Positions 43,291 to 56,043 are shown, numbered from the stretch's first letter. The stretch: DNA of 64,000 nt from Sciurus carolinensis (GCF_902686445.1 NC_062214.1:41921454-41985453), one strand, 5' to 3'. Numbers and translations: made by a program. The notes: generated by a model from the letters alone, not told the origin.

Positions 43291-44502
43291 ATGAAGAATC
43301 ATTATCTCTTTCTAGTTTTAATAAACCATGATCCTTTAATTCCAAGGTGCTTATCAATAAAATGAAATAACTTAATTCTGAGCCTGAGTTTCTCTTTCCT
43401 TGCATTATGCAAATCTGGAAGCCTTTATCATACAGACAGGAGAGGAGCATGCTTTATCATCTGGCTAGTTGCCTACTTTGGGTAGAGGGAGGGGACGGAG
43501 AGTTGGAGTAGGTAAAGGTTGCAGGACTGTCCTGTGTAGTCAGGAGGCCAACATGAGCACTGTAGATGATCACCATGGTGACTCTCTTATTTGGATTCTG
43601 AATTAATGTGTTTCAAGGGTAAAGAGGCTTTCTGAGACAGACAGGTCAAATGACCCTCTCTATACTCCAGTGAACTACATTAGAAGTCCAAACACCAAAT
43701 GAACTTCATTAATGGTTGAATAAAGTTGTTGATCTCTTTTTTTCCCCCATTGGGACTAACTGCTTTAATGGTTGACAAAGTTATGATTTTTATGAATCTT
43801 CCTTGAAGACTTCCATGGAAATTTTTGGATCCTGTGAAAGCAGGAGTACTTCTTACTCAATATATGTATACATTTACACTTCTTCCCAGAAAAATATCAT
43901 GGATTTTATGAAATCTTGCCATAGTCAATAGTATAGCAGGAGGGAGGTGCCTGTGGGGACCATAAACCTGAATGATAAAGTCCTTCATTTTAAGACTCTC
44001 AGCCCTCCTCCCTGCCTTTCGATATCCTTTCTCATTGAACACACATCTCTTTTGTCTTCCTTAAAAGTGTTGTCTCTTTCACAAATGAATAACATGCTGG
44101 CCATTGCAGGTGAAGTGTCCAAATTCATCTTCTGTTATTTTTTATTTCCCTGCTTCTGGACTTCAAAATGAAGTGTGGTCTTGGTACATTGTCAGTCTCA
44201 GGCTGGTGAACACCTTGTCTGTTTCAAAGGCAGGAATCAGAGGAATCAGAGTCTTGTTTTGATCTGTCTTGCCCCTGCCTATGGTTGGATTTATTTGTGA
44301 TGTGATATGCCCAGTCACAGGTCAGCAAAGCTTTTGAAAAAAGGCAATGCCTTTGAGATACTTGCCTTATTAGTTTAGTAGGTAGAAATAATCCTGCTGC
44401 TGGGATCATCAGAGTACAGACAGGACCACATGATACACCTGGTCCAGATCATGTACTCACTAATAGTTTTTGCAATTAAGGTTTGAACCCATAATTAAAT
44501 TT
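43291..44502. other. Unique sequence
   Basis: No gene or repeat recognised. Confidence 0.4.
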
Positions 44503-44665
44503 TTTTTTACAATACTGAGGATTGAACCAGTGATGCTCTACCACCAAGTTATAGACTTATCCTATTTTATTTTGTTTTGTTTTGTTTTATCTCACACTTT
44601 CAATCCTCCTGCCTCAGCCTTCCAAGTCACCAGGATTACAGGCATGCACCATCATGACCAGCTTA
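44503..44665 (-). mobile_element. B1-dID (MEN-like) SINE, internally deleted
   Basis: Reverse orientation: ID-half remnant (ACTGAGGATTGAACCAGTGA-TGCTCTACCACCAAG), a TTTTGTTTTG linker, then the B1-like half (CCTCCTGCCTCAGCCTTCCA, GATTACAGGCATGCACCATC). Much of the linker side of the B1 half is missing. Confidence 0.85.
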
Positions 44666-46384
44666 ATTTTTGTATAGTAAGTTCTTACACTATGACTGAG
44701 GCTTAGAAAAAAATGGAGAGAAAATTGAAAATGAGGGTTTTCAAAAGAATGAGAGCAAGTTCTCTGGGAGGTTATGTTATTTACATGAGAAAATGAAATA
44801 ATTTTTCTTATATGTTCTCACGTACAAGAAATATGTTCCTGTTTTCATTCATTCTCCCAAATGATATAGTCAATGTTCTTTATTTAACTGAGGACATGTC
44901 AGTCTGAGGATATTCTAAAATCATCCTTAGTGGGTAAGATAGTGTTGAAATAGTTATAGGAGGAATTCTTTACCTTGTTATTAGCCAAATAGGTATTACC
45001 TGGTATCTTACCTATATGTTTGGTAGAACCAAGATAAATTTAGTTTATTCCTGTTGTCCTATAATACTTATCAATAACATCCCCTTACCCTGTCAAAGTG
45101 TCCTGATTTGGACAGTAAATGGTGTAGGCACCATAGCTTTGCAATACTTGTTTCAAGAAATCCTGATTATCTGGATCCAGATGATGAGTTTAAGTTTGGG
45201 GGTCTATGTTTATAATTATAGAGCTCATGAAATGCAAAAGTAAAACAAACTTCCCATCATAAATATCCATTAACTGTTTACAAAGGTAAGTCAAAAATAG
45301 GGTTCATATCCTCCATTTGTCATGACCACCACTGACTGAGTGCTGGATATGGGGTGTTATGGTGAAAGAGTGAAACTTGTCCTGAGAATTAATTGTAAAA
45401 GGTATTGCAATGTGGCCTTGAGATGTCAGTCATGAATTCTTATGATTTCTGTGGGCAGCAGCTGGTCAAAAAAGGATTCATGACTACTGTGGAATTCTTG
45501 TTTTGACCACATCAATATCCTGAAATGTAGAGATTGTGCTAGGATGGCCTTTTCCAAACTCTTCTCTCTACTGCAATCTTCTCCATCACTCCACTCTATT
45601 CTTCATATCCAGAGGTCACAAGAAGAAAATAAGAAGTCTATCATACCATTTTGACTAATGGCTAAAATAGGAATATATCTGCTGTAGAGAGTTGAGTCAA
45701 CCCTGTCTAGTGGTCATGGGACTGGTTCATGGCCAATGGAATCTGGTTGGTTCTTTGTTTCCATATTTAGTATTCTGCCACCAGATAACATGAAAAAATT
45801 CAATTGATTGACATGGGGATGGTTAAGTCTATTGCTTTGAACCTCAGATCTGTTCAATCAGTGTCATTCTTACCATTGACAGTTTGGCAACACTGGAATC
45901 AAGGTAATACTTCCTATTCTCTTAGGCAGTAAATGCTTTGAGTTTCTGGGAGACAATAATCCATACAAATCCAACTTAATTTTCAGATTTTCCCAGATTA
46001 TATCTTTATCAGGAGAAGATCAGATGCTTTTAGTTACATGCCCATGATTTAATACTGTAATTTTCAAAATGAACTAATTCTTTAAATAGCGACACATAAA
46101 CAAGGGTTTTTAGTAGTTAGTTTACAGGGGTCCATTTGAAGATGAAGACATCTATGTTACAAAAAAACAAATACATGTGGTTGAAAAACACCCAGGCTGC
46201 AAAAGCCAATGAAATGTGAAATCATGCTAGAATATTTGCAAGTTTCATTTTGTCACTTTGTGAGGCAAAAAAATATTGAGTCTCCTGTAGTCTGCACAAA
46301 TGAAGGCCATGAATTAAAAATACAGATTAAAATGTCATAATATTAGAACTGCCTCAGATTTAATAGTGAAGATCAATAATGATC
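44666..46384. other. Unique sequence
   Basis: No gene recognised. Decayed ERV sequence is possible but I could not establish it. Confidence 0.35.
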
Positions 46385-46490
46385 AATTTATAAACAAATC
46401 TTTCACTTATGTAACTTCATATGATCCTTTCAATGACATGATGAGGTATTATTATCTCCATTTTGCCAAGGAATTTAGAGACTGATCTAT
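46385..46490 (-). mobile_element. MIR-class SINE fragment
   Basis: ACATGATGAGGTATTATTATCTCCATTTTGCCAAGG is the reverse of the MIR 'TTTTACAGATG…GTACCTAC' region. Short and diverged. Confidence 0.5.
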
Positions 46491-48630
46491 ACCTAGAGGT
46501 ATAGATTTGGGAATCATTAAAGTTCTTCTGTTTTGGAGAATAATAGTACTACTTTCCAAAATCTTACAGAAAAGTAATGGCAAACTGTCCAAAGAAAACT
46601 TGAAGGAATGGGTTGTTGTTTCCCTTAGCTTATTTCTCAGGAGAACTAGTATAATCGAAAGAAAGGTCATTGGTTGAAACTCATTTATTTCATAAAAAAA
46701 GGTTGGCAGAGGTGACCCCATACATTCAAATGCCTAGTACTCAAGCACCTGGTCACCAGCTCCTTGGGGTCTATTTCATCCTTCACACTGGTTGTACACA
46801 CAGTGGCAGGCTATGTGTCTTTGAATTTTCATACTACTAGAGTAGTTAAGCTGTGTTTGCTGAAAATGCCATGTTTGTTGCACACCTGGAAAAAGCTTAA
46901 TGAAGCATTCTGCATGCAGGCAGGATGGTGCCGACATTAATCATCACTGCTAACGCCTGGACTTGAAAGCAGATGGTGAAACCCATGGCTTCTGGTACAG
47001 CATGAGCAGAGGTCATGAGTTGATCCTGTATGTTTTCCTTTAGAAGTGCCTCTGTTTTTTTTCTGGTGTTTTTATCTTCCTGCTGAAAGGACAACTGTTA
47101 CAGAAACACTTACAAGACAGAGTTGAACATGATCGTGTGTAGAAATGTGTCTGTGTAAAACTAGCTTTACTCCATAAATCCAATTTTTTTCAAAGGAAAG
47201 ATTAATAAATATCTTTGGAAATACCCTTTTGAGGGACATTCAGAATTAAGAGAGAGGGAAAGAGGGAAAAAAGAAAGAGGGAGACTTTCCAAGAAAAATC
47301 CAAATATGTCAGTCACTTAAATGACTCAATTCCAGGACCTCTGAAACTCGCCCCCCTCAGTCAGAGCATTTCTCTCATTCCTCACTCCACCTGGTGAAAG
47401 GAATGGATCCACAGTGGGTCAACCAGGCTTGGTATTTCTAGGTCACTTTTCTGGCAACAAGGAAGACTTCTTACGTCCTTGTGTTTCATTCTTAAGATTT
47501 TTCTAGTGAGCAGTTTATAAACAGCATTGAGTCTGTTGGGTCCATGGCATTGTAAGTTCTCTAGCTTTTTCTTGCATCTTCTTTTGCAGAATCACTCTTA
47601 CTGGGTTTTTGGTTTTTTGTTTTTGTTTTTGGTATATTTAAAAAGTTTGACATCAAGTTAGGTGTTTCAGAGCCACTTGGTTGGTAACTCATTCCAACTG
47701 TTCTCAGAAAACCAATGCAATTGTCAAGTGGATTGGCAGTAAGCCTTGCCTCACTTCACTACATGTATACCTGTTTTGTTTGAGAGTTAACTGTTTAAAA
47801 GGAAATTATAATTCCAGAGCCAAGTCTTTCACATGGGAAGGTGACTTAGGATCTGAACTCAACTGGCCAGAGTACTACAGAGCCAGGTCTGTAGTCCTTT
47901 GGAAGGCAGAGCCGATCCAGGCATGGGGTCATGTGAACAGGTTCTCAAACACACTGGGAAGTGGAGGAGGTACCATCACCAGTCCCACAAGTGCAGTTCC
48001 TATAAAAGAGAAAGACCCTAGGACATGAAAGAGCCTTTTATCACTTTGAAAACCTTTATTACTGTTAAGAAACAGACCTTCTGCACCTCCTAATGATTTT
48101 ATTAAGTACTAAGCTAACTGAACAAGCCCCTTTTTAGTGCCTGAAATAAGTCATCTGGCTTTTAAACCTCTCTAACAAAGCTATATAGATGTGAAATTAT
48201 ATATAATGTTAATAAAAATAAGGATAATTAAATGCTCTTTTATTTTCCAAAAGTGATAATGCTGAATTGTAATTGTCATTCAGGAGGCCAACTGTGAATT
48301 GAATTTCCCAGAGAAACAGATACAAAATTTGTCATTCTAAAACTACAATAATAGCATCCAACCAATGATCTAAGCAAATGGGTAGAATGCAGAATTATAT
48401 TTCTAAAGGAAGTTGTACATTCTTCATGCATCTTTCCAGGGGTTACTCAAACACCCATTCTAGACAACTGACCGACAAGCAAAGACAGCTTGAGATATTT
48501 GGACCTGAAAACACTTGGAACCATCTTTGCTTTTCTACAAAGGTGGACACACTGCCAACTCACAGGCAGAAGAACATGCTGTGAAGTTGTTTGGCCAGCA
48601 ATGGAGTTCAATTTTCACTAGGCTCCCTGC
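46491..48630. other. Unique sequence
   Basis: Contains a GTTTTT-rich low-complexity piece at about 47605-47633 and a purine-rich stretch at 47248-47285. No gene recognised. Confidence 0.4.
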
Positions 48631-48981
48631 AATGGGCTGAATATTTATGTCTCCCTAACATTCATATGTTGAAACCCTAATCACAAGTGAAGGTTTTTGG
48701 AGGTAGAACTTTTAATAGGTAATTAGGTCATGAGGTTGAATACTGCATGAATGTTATTAGTGTTCTAATAAGAGGCCAGAGAGCTATCTTGCTCTCCTTC
48801 CACCATCCAAGGATACAACAAGAAGTCATCTTTCTGTAACCTGGAGGGTCCTCATCTGAGCCTGACTGTGTTCACACCCAGATCTTGGACTTCCAGCCTT
48901 CAATCATGAAAAATAAATTTCTGGCTTTTATAAACCATTCCATCTATGGTATGTAGTTATAGCAACCTGAACTAGGACACT
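48631..48981 (+). mobile_element. MLT1-type MaLR LTR
   Basis: ATGGGCTGAATATTTATGTC, TTCATATGTTGAAACCCTAATCACAAGTG, AATTAGGTCATGAGG, CAGATCTTGGACTTCCAGCC and AAAAATAAATTTCTGGCTTTTATAAACC match MLT1A-type LTRs in order. It ends GAACTAGGACAC. Poly(A) signal AATAAA at about 48912. Confidence 0.9.
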
Positions 48982-49204
48982 ACTTCAATTTTCCTCCTCT
49001 AACCCAATTCTTCCCAACCACACATGTTGGTAAATGTATTCATGGTAGAGACTGTGGTCATAGGCGGTGAATCTACAAGTATAGATTCAATGATGTTGGT
49101 ATTCTGTGACTATAAATACTTCTTCAGTGCACAGGTGGGTTACTCTATCCATTCCTCTACCCATCACGTATCTCTCTATCTCCCTTCTTATCTCCAAAGT
49201 TATG

Positions 49205-49790
49205 AGGGACTGTGACAGGCTGCATTTTCCAAAAGTGACTGTCCCACATGATCTTCTGATAATATGACTTCAACTCTGCTCCTATGGAGTATTAGAGAGT
49301 CTATATCTCCTGTCCTTAAATACACATGGAACTCATTGTTGCCATGACTGATAAAGTATAATGGAAATAATATGACATGACTTCCAAGGGTAGATCACAA
49401 AACTGCTATACATGCCTGCCTTCTTTTGGAGAACTTGGTCTTAGAACCCAGATCCATGAAGGAAAACCAAACTAGATCACCCCTAAAAACACATGGTGAG
49501 TTCATGTGCTAAGTGTCCCAGCCAACAGCCCACCTGAGCCAACTGCTAGTGGGGATGTGTGGGGGAACAGACATGTGAATAATGTTTCCAGATGACCCCA
49601 GCCCCAACCATTTAGGTTACTCCCTTTGAATCTCCCCAGATGGGCCCCAAACATTGCAGAGAAGAGACAAGTCATTCCCATCCCAACTCCTGATCCACAG
49701 AGTCTATGAGCAGAATAAAATGGTTGTTTGATTCCATTAAGTTTTGGAGTAGTTTGTTACACAGCAATAGAAATTGGAACACTGACGAAA
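49205..49790 (+). mobile_element. MLT1-type MaLR LTR, older
   Basis: GCTGCATTTTCCAAAAGTGA opens it. TGGAGAACTTGGTCTTAGAA and CCAACAGCCCACCTGAGCCA lie in the middle, and it closes TTTGTTACACAGCAATAGAAATTGGAACAC. The ending is diagnostic of MLT1. It is more diverged than the copy at 48631. Confidence 0.75.
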
Positions 49791-52099
49791 TCTAGACTTG
49801 GCTTCTTTGCGAGCCCTAAAACAGAAAATCGTATTCCATACTGAGATTTCTCTCATGGCCCATAAAACCCCTGGTTTCCACAAGTTATAAGCTTCAGTGG
49901 GAGCCAACTGGGAATCATATGAGCTCAAAGTGGCTCAAGATAAAGACTTGGCCTTCTTCTGCAGCACTGATTTTTAAAAGTAAACAAAAGTCTATTTTAT
50001 CATTACTTAAAGCAATTTCTCAAACTTGGTGCCTTGAAGGATTGTCTTCTCTTTGAGGAAAACCTTAAAGGGGAACTTCATCCTCCTTCCTTATATAAAC
50101 TTGAAGGATCTCTCTACTTTTATGAGCACCTTTCCTCATGTTCCTCCATGTCAGAAAACTTAAGCTCTCATCCAGACCCACAGAACAAAGTTCCTAAGAT
50201 TTCAGAGAAGTATGCATAGCATTCACAGTTTTATTGCTTAAATTATCACCAGGAAGAGCAACCAACCTCCTCCTAGGGTCATTGATGCTCTGCTTTCAAC
50301 CGAACTATCTGACAGGAACATTTTTTCCTACACACAGCTGAAAAGAAAAAAAGTCATTTATTCCCTCCTCCCTCCACCTGCACACGGGTAAAGTACTGGC
50401 ATTTGCCACCAAACTATTTTTTTGACTTTCTTCTTTTATAGGACCCAGATGATTCCTAAGTGGCTCAAATGGACACCCCAGTGTTTCATTCACATCCAAA
50501 TAATCAGACAAGCCTTTCCTCCAACTGTTTGTCCCAACATCCACCTCGGTGTAGTTTGGTAGTCAACTACATCCATGAAGCCCAGGTGCCCCTTAGCAAC
50601 CCCAACAAGGCAAAAGCTTCTCCAATTTCCTTTGTTCATCAATCTGAGAGAACAGATGATACATAATTTCCTCCTACATAAGGTTACAGAGAAAGTGCAT
50701 CTTGTTCAGAGCCAAACACTTGCTCCTGAGGATGACAGTTTGATTGTAATCCCCAGGAGTCAGAGAAAGTAATCAAAGCAGGAAGCTAAATAAGGTTCTC
50801 ACCCTATCAGGTGATCAAACAGGGTCGTTCTTAGGATCAACTTGTTCTGGAAACAGGAACCGAACATTTGACAAAATGTTAAATGTCAGGAGCAGCAAAA
50901 GACACCCTGAATTATAGATGGACATCCTCTTGGGGAACACAGAGGGAATGTTCAAAGACCAAGAAATGATGTAAGACAAAGGAAAAAAAAACTATAAACA
51001 GTAGTAGAATCTCCAAGTACTGGCAAATAAAGCTGGTCCCTGATTATCATTATCTTGTTTAAATTCAGTCAAGGTTTTATCAAAGGCTATGTACACACAT
51101 CAGTCATGGGAGAGAAGCAAATATATCTTTCTGAGATTTCCTGCACATTGGGGGATATATCAGGACATGGTTAGTCAAGCTCATTTTACAGAAAAGAACC
51201 CTGGACAAGATGTCAGAATATTCCAGTACTAAACCAACTCCATTGGAAGAACCCATATAGTGCAAACTGATGTCCACTAAGGGCTCCTGAACCAGAGTCC
51301 TCTGTACAATTACCTCAATCTCCCTTTTCTGCCTATTGGAAATTCCTTCTTTTGTCAGGCATGGAAGGGAATGAAGACCATGCACCATGTTGCAAGCAGA
51401 GCAGAAACACACGCCTGGTGTTTCCTATTCTGTAAAGGCTTTCTGATAATCTTGCCACCCTAGCCTCCCTGGTCTTCAGTTACCACCTTTGACAATGGGG
51501 CTCGACCCTTCACTTGATGCTTCTTCTTCTCATCTCATCTCTCTTCTAAATGGCAGTAACGGACTCCTTGCCTCTCATTTCCCCCAATAGAGCATTTTAA
51601 TAATTTCTTTTTTGTGTCATTCTCCAGAAAATGCAAGGTCCTAAGGAAAGTTAGTTCTGTAAATAACTGAAATCATCAAGGTAACCGGCAAGATGATGCA
51701 AGACTTGCCTCTGTACAGTAGCAATAAGAAAGACATTTCTCATCTTCATGTTTGAGTTGTTTACCTTAAAATGCCCAATTTGGACTACAGTCCCCCACCT
51801 GGACATTCTCCATGCACCCACTGCAGAGCCAGCATTGTGCATGTGGAAAAGAAATGTCAGCATATTGGCATTTGGGCTAATGAACTGATAATTGTGTTTT
51901 ACGTGAAATGTGAAATTCAAGGAAAACACTAGGGGATATTAGCATTGCTAAGCAGTGTCCTGTGCCATTTTTAAAAATATGTTCACTTTCGCTTTGCTGC
52001 TAATCATCTGTGAAACTTTGGGTAATTAGCTAAAATATCCTAACTTCATTCTTTTTAGTTTTGCATACGTAACACGCTACATTAGTCTTGGTGACCTCT
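49791..52099. other. Unique sequence, no gene seen
   Basis: 2.3 kb without recognised repeats. Frames on both strands are at most about 100 codons with no identifiable motif. Confidence 0.4.
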
Positions 52100-52276
52100 G
52101 AGGTGTGCTACAACCACTTTGGACAACAGTTTATAGTGGGCTATAAAGCCAAACCAATACCCTAGGACCTACACTTCCCCTTCTAGGTATAAAACCAAGA
52201 AGAAATGCATATATGCGCCCACCACCAAGAGATGTATGAGAATGTTCACAGCAGTATTCCTCCTAATCATCCTATA
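52100..52276 (+). mobile_element. Old L1 3' region, part 1 of 3
   Basis: AACCACTTTGGACAACAGTT, then TTCTAGGTATAAAACCAAGAAGAAATGCATATATG and GAATGTTCACAGCAGTATTC match L1 ORF2 C-terminal coding sequence. LTR insertions interrupt the element twice. Confidence 0.7.
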
Positions 52277-52690
52277 GAATGCTGAATGGTGTTCCCCAAA
52301 GATATGTCTACATCTTAACCCAAGAAACTCTGATCGTGACTTTATTTGGAAAAAGGATCTTTGCAAATATAATTAAGCTAAGGCTCTTGAGATGAGATCA
52401 CCCTGAATTAGCAGGATGGACTCTGAATCTAATGACAAGTATCATGATGAGAGACAGAGAGAACAGGAAGAAGAGGATAAGACCAGGTAAAGACAGAGGT
52501 AGAAATTGGAGTGGTGCAGCCACAGGAACATCCAGGGACATCTGGAACCACCAGAAACTAGAATAGGCAAGGAAGGATTATCTCTTAGAGACTTCAGAGG
52601 GTGACTTCCCTAAACCACCTTAATTTTACACTTCTGTTCTCCAGAACTATGAGAGGATACATTTCTGTTGTTAATAAAACTCCAAGAAAC
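52277..52690 (+). mobile_element. MLT1-type MaLR LTR inside an L1
   Basis: TGCTGAATGGTGTTCCCCAA, GACTTTATTTGGAAAAAGGATCTTTGCAAATATAATTAAG, CACCAGAAACTAGAATAGGCAAGGAAGGAT and CTCCAGAACTATGAGAGGAT are successive MLT1 blocks. The 3' terminus is truncated. Confidence 0.85.
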
Positions 52691-52754
52691 CAACACAAGT
52701 CCCAAACTGAAAGCTAATCATATATTCATCAATAGTAGTATTGATATATGTTTC
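52691..52754 (+). mobile_element. Old L1 3' region, part 2 of 3
   Basis: AACCAACACAAGTCCCAAAC and ATATTCATCAATAGTAGTAT correspond to the L1 'AACAACCCAAATGTTCATCAAC' segment. Weak on its own, but in the right position and order between parts 1 and 3. Confidence 0.45.
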
Positions 52755-53190
52755 ACTTCGTTTTGTGATTCTAGGACAAAATTCTTGAAGCTGAGTAATT
52801 TATAAATAAAAGAGGTTTATTTAGCTCACAGTTCTGGAGATCTAAGAGCATGGTACTAAAATTGATTTCTTTGGTTTTTTGTAAGGATCTCATGGCAGAT
52901 AGTATCTCAAGAATTATGAGAAAGAGATATACATTACATACTAAGAGAAGAAGCAAGACAGCCAGCCAAGAAACCCAAACTCACTTTAATACATCCTACT
53001 ATTGTGGTAATTGATCCAGTCCCACAAGACCTAACTTGGGCTCTACAGCTGAACATTAATCTCTTCTGAATGTCATACCCCAATACCCTAACCACCTCCT
53101 CCTTGGTCCCACCTCTTACAGATTCCATCACCTCTCAGTACCATTCCACTGGGGAATAAGTTTCTAGCACAGGAAGCTTTAGGGGACAAG
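52755..53190 (-). mobile_element. MST/MLT1-type MaLR LTR inside the same L1
   Basis: AATTTATAAATAAAAGAGGTTTATTTAGCTCACAGTTCTGGAG, GGTAATTGATCCAGTCCCAC and ACCACCTCCTCCTTGGTCCC are reverse-complement MaLR blocks (MST group most likely). Confidence 0.75.
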
Positions 53191-53570
53191 CCACACTCAC
53201 ATCATCGCAATAGATAAATTGCAAAGTATAGTCACACAATGAAATAGTCACAGTAATGAAAAAGGATGAATTATCAACAAAATACTAGATTTGAGAAAAA
53301 CAGACTCAAAGTGCATAACACATGATCCTACTCAAACAAAGTTCAAAAACAGGAAAGTATTTCCTTATGACAGTTGTTCAACATTTCAGAATTACTTCTG
53401 TCAAGGGGCATTGACTGGAAGGGGTCACAAGGAACCCACTAAGGTACAAGGGTTCCACTTGATGATCTGGGTGGTGAGTGCAAGGGTGTGTTGGTTTTGT
53501 AGAAATACACTGAGTTGTATACTCATGTATACACTCTATTGCATATATGTTTGTATTTTTTTAAAGATTT
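53191..53570 (+). mobile_element. Old L1 3' region, part 3 of 3
   Basis: ATGAAAAAGGATGAATTATC, CACATGATCCTACTCAAACAAAG, GGGGCATTGACTGGAAGGGG, GGGTGGTGAGTGCAAGGGTG and CACTGAGTTGTATACTCATG follow the 3' UTR of old mammalian L1s in order. Confidence 0.65.
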
Positions 53571-54149
53571 AAAAACTGTTTTTAATCTTAAAATGTTATT
53601 TATGGAATCAAATATCTCATTCACAAAACAGCACATTAACAAGGGCTTATGCTATGCTTTAAGCTAATATGGAAACAGGATCGTTGGTTATGATATTTAT
53701 GAGAAATACTTTATAAATTTAAAGCAGAATTATTGCATATGGATGTATCTAAATTCACATGCACAGTAACTATCATAGAACAGTTATTTAGGTTTCAAAT
53801 GTTCATGTCTACAAATTGCAAAAAAATCCCCCAAGGGTGAAGTCTACTTTGAAAGCATTCAAACATGACCCTATAAAAGCAAGTTGGCGTGGACTATTTT
53901 ATATCTTCCAATCTGTTCATGATATTCACTTTATAAGTCCAGAAAGTCGCCTCTTCCACGGAGTCCCCCTTGTTTCCTGCTACATGTGATACAGTTGACT
54001 GTATCCACCTAGTGCTGATGTAGTCACATTCAGTTTATATTTTATTCATCACAAGTTCTGCGTATGTGCTATTTTGTGAGAGTTCTTGTTTCCATATATG
54101 TATGATAACAATCTGTTTAAATTTTAAGCATTTTGAAACATTTGTTATG
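53571..54149. other. Unique AT-rich sequence
   Basis: Nothing recognised. Confidence 0.4.
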
Positions 54150-54320
54150 TTCCCTAAAAACAGACAGTGAAACGAAGAGTCCTGTGCAAGTGATTTATTG
54201 AGGAGAGATTCCCGTGATAAATGGATAACAAAGTGAGAGAAACTGGACAGGGAAGAGGAGGACGTCAAACAAGAGTATGCTTCCAGGCAAGTCCTGCAGA
54301 GGATATCCGTAGCCTGGTCA
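54150..54320 (+). repeat. Ancient interspersed repeat, copy 4 of 4
   Basis: AAACAGACAGTGAAACGAAG-AGTCCTGTGCAAGTGATTTATTGAGGAGAG. Related to 25095-25330. Confidence 0.45.
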
Positions 54321-54739
54321 CCAGGAACAAAATATTCAAAAAAAAAAAAACAACTTAGAGGAAGGAAAGTTTATGTGGGGCTCAGGGTGTGAGGTCTCAG
54401 TTCATAGATGGTTGACTCCATTGCTCTGGGCCCAAGGTGAGGCAGCACATCATGGGGGAAGGGCCCAGGGGCAGAAAGCTGCTCAGCTCATGATGGGGTC
54501 AGGAAGCAGAGGAAGAGGAGGAAGGGGCTGCAGGGAAGATACATGTGTCCAGGGCATGACCCCACTGATCCACCTCCTCCAGCCATGCCCTACCAGCCTA
54601 CAGTGGCCACCTAGTTAGTCCATTCAAACTAGGACAGACTGATTAGGTTACAGCTCTCACCATGCAATCATTTCACCTCTGAATATTCCTGCATTAACAG
54701 GAGGATTTGGGGGGCAGCTTGTATCCAAACCATAACAGA
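54321..54739 (-). mobile_element. MaLR (MT-like) LTR
   Basis: GGCTCAGGGTGTGAGGTCTC-AGTTCATAGATGGTTGACTCCATTGC, GAGGCAGCACATCATGGG, a G/A-rich middle (reverse of the pyrimidine tract), GATTAGGTTACAGCTCTCAC and CAAACCATAACAGACTC. An A12 run at 54339-54350 sits near the left edge, and the expected terminal block is degraded. Confidence 0.8.
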
Positions 54740-55114
54740 CTCACAAGTACACTGGATTTGTAGGAAGCGTGCACCCCAGATGTTAAGGGAATCCAGAAGA
54801 ATCTGAGTGGAGCCTGAACAGCATCTACTGCAGGGCACACCTCTTATCTCTGTGTGAAGTCCCCATTTACAGCTTTGGAACAGCTCTCTCTTCACCCAGA
54901 CATAGCACAAACCTAGCAATTCCTTCTCTTACCACTGTACTGTGCTTGGGCACAGGGAGTGATATGAGGTTGCCATTTCCTGAATTCCTTGCATAAAGAT
55001 GGGCTTGGGCCTCTCTATCAAAATCAGAGAGGGAAAACATGTGACAAGTGGCAGGGCATACTGTCCTTTCTTAGATACCCACCCACATGCTCCTCTTCTT
55101 TTCTCTCCTGTTTA
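54740..55114. other. Unique sequence
   Basis: Nothing recognised. Confidence 0.4.
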
Positions 55115-55320
55115 AGACAGAATAGGCAGAGATTGAAAATCCTGGTCCCATAGTAGGCATCCTGGATTTGAATCTCGGCCCCTGTTGGCCCACATGTTGA
55201 CTTTTTGTAAATTACTGAACATGTCTGTATCTCACTTCCCTCACTTTTTAAAATGGGACTCAGTCACAGCTACTTTCTGAGATTATTTTGAGGATTAGAT
55301 ACATTAAGTTAAATTACATA
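55115..55320 (+). mobile_element. MIR SINE
   Basis: GGCATCCTGGATTTGAATCT-CGGCCCC, AAATTACTGAACATGTCTGT and TTTTTAAAATGGGACTCAGT match the MIR core in plus orientation. A MaLR LTR follows directly. Confidence 0.75.
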
Positions 55321-55561
55321 GTGTCATGGTTTAAATATTAGATGTCTTCTAAAAGTTCAGTGTGAGACAATGCAAGAAAGTTTAGAGGTGAAATTATTGG
55401 GTTATGAGAGTTTAAACCTAATCAGCACATTAATTCCTGTCAGGGATTAACTGCAAGCAGGTAGGTTGTGGTTGAAGGAGGTGGGTCACTAAGGGTGTGA
55501 TTTGGGGAGTTTGTATTATGTCCATGTTGAATGGTGCTCTCTGTCCTTCCTTCCTTCCTTC
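55321..55561 (+). mobile_element. MaLR (MT-like) LTR, 5' part
   Basis: Opens GTGTCATGGTTTAAATATTA-GATGTCTTC, continues AAATTATTGGGTTATGAGAG and AATTCCTGTCAGGGATTAAC, and ends in a CCTTCCTTCCTTC tract. An LTR of another class interrupts it at 55562. The rest of this MaLR, including an expanded pyrimidine tract, is at 56044-56675. Confidence 0.75.
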
Positions 55562-56043
55562 TGTGATGGCAAAACCAGACCTGGTTGTGAAATGAAATGA
55601 CAAAAACATTATGGTAAGAGTTCAGTGCCTGGGGAGGGGTCAGTTCCCCTTCCTTCTCTCAGCCTTTGTCCAGGAAGCCTAATTAACCATGGGTCCCTAC
55701 CTCTTGCATTGTCAATAACTGCCCTAAGGATCTGACTACTCCCTCCTGAAACGTAATGTCTGTGAAAAGAACTGTTTCTTCTTATCTATTCTGTGAGCGT
55801 GCGTTATGTAGAGACCCTGCACAAGGCCTTCAGCCACATAGATTAGGAATTAAAAAAAAAAAAAATGGGAAAAAGCCCCCATGATAGGATGGGTCTAAGA
55901 TAATGTCAAATAACCTGTAAATAGTGTGAGAAACTGTGGATCGGGGCTCAAAATTTTGGAGTACTAATCCCCTTGGGCCCACCGGCGTAAAATAAAGTTT
56001 GGTTTCTCCTACTTTCCAAGTGCTGTCTTGTCTTTCCACAGCA
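55562..56043 (+). mobile_element. Solo ERV LTR (class I-like), 482 bp, inside a MaLR
   Basis: Begins TGTGATGGCAAAACC and ends CTTTCCACAGCA, so it has TG…CA ends. A poly(A) signal AATAAA lies at 55990-55996 in TAAAATAAAGTTTGG, about 50 bp before the end. CTTC flanks both sides and is a possible 4-bp target duplication, but the surrounding CTTC repeats make its length ambiguous. No coding region. Class I is my best guess; the start could also be two bases later. Confidence 0.7.
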
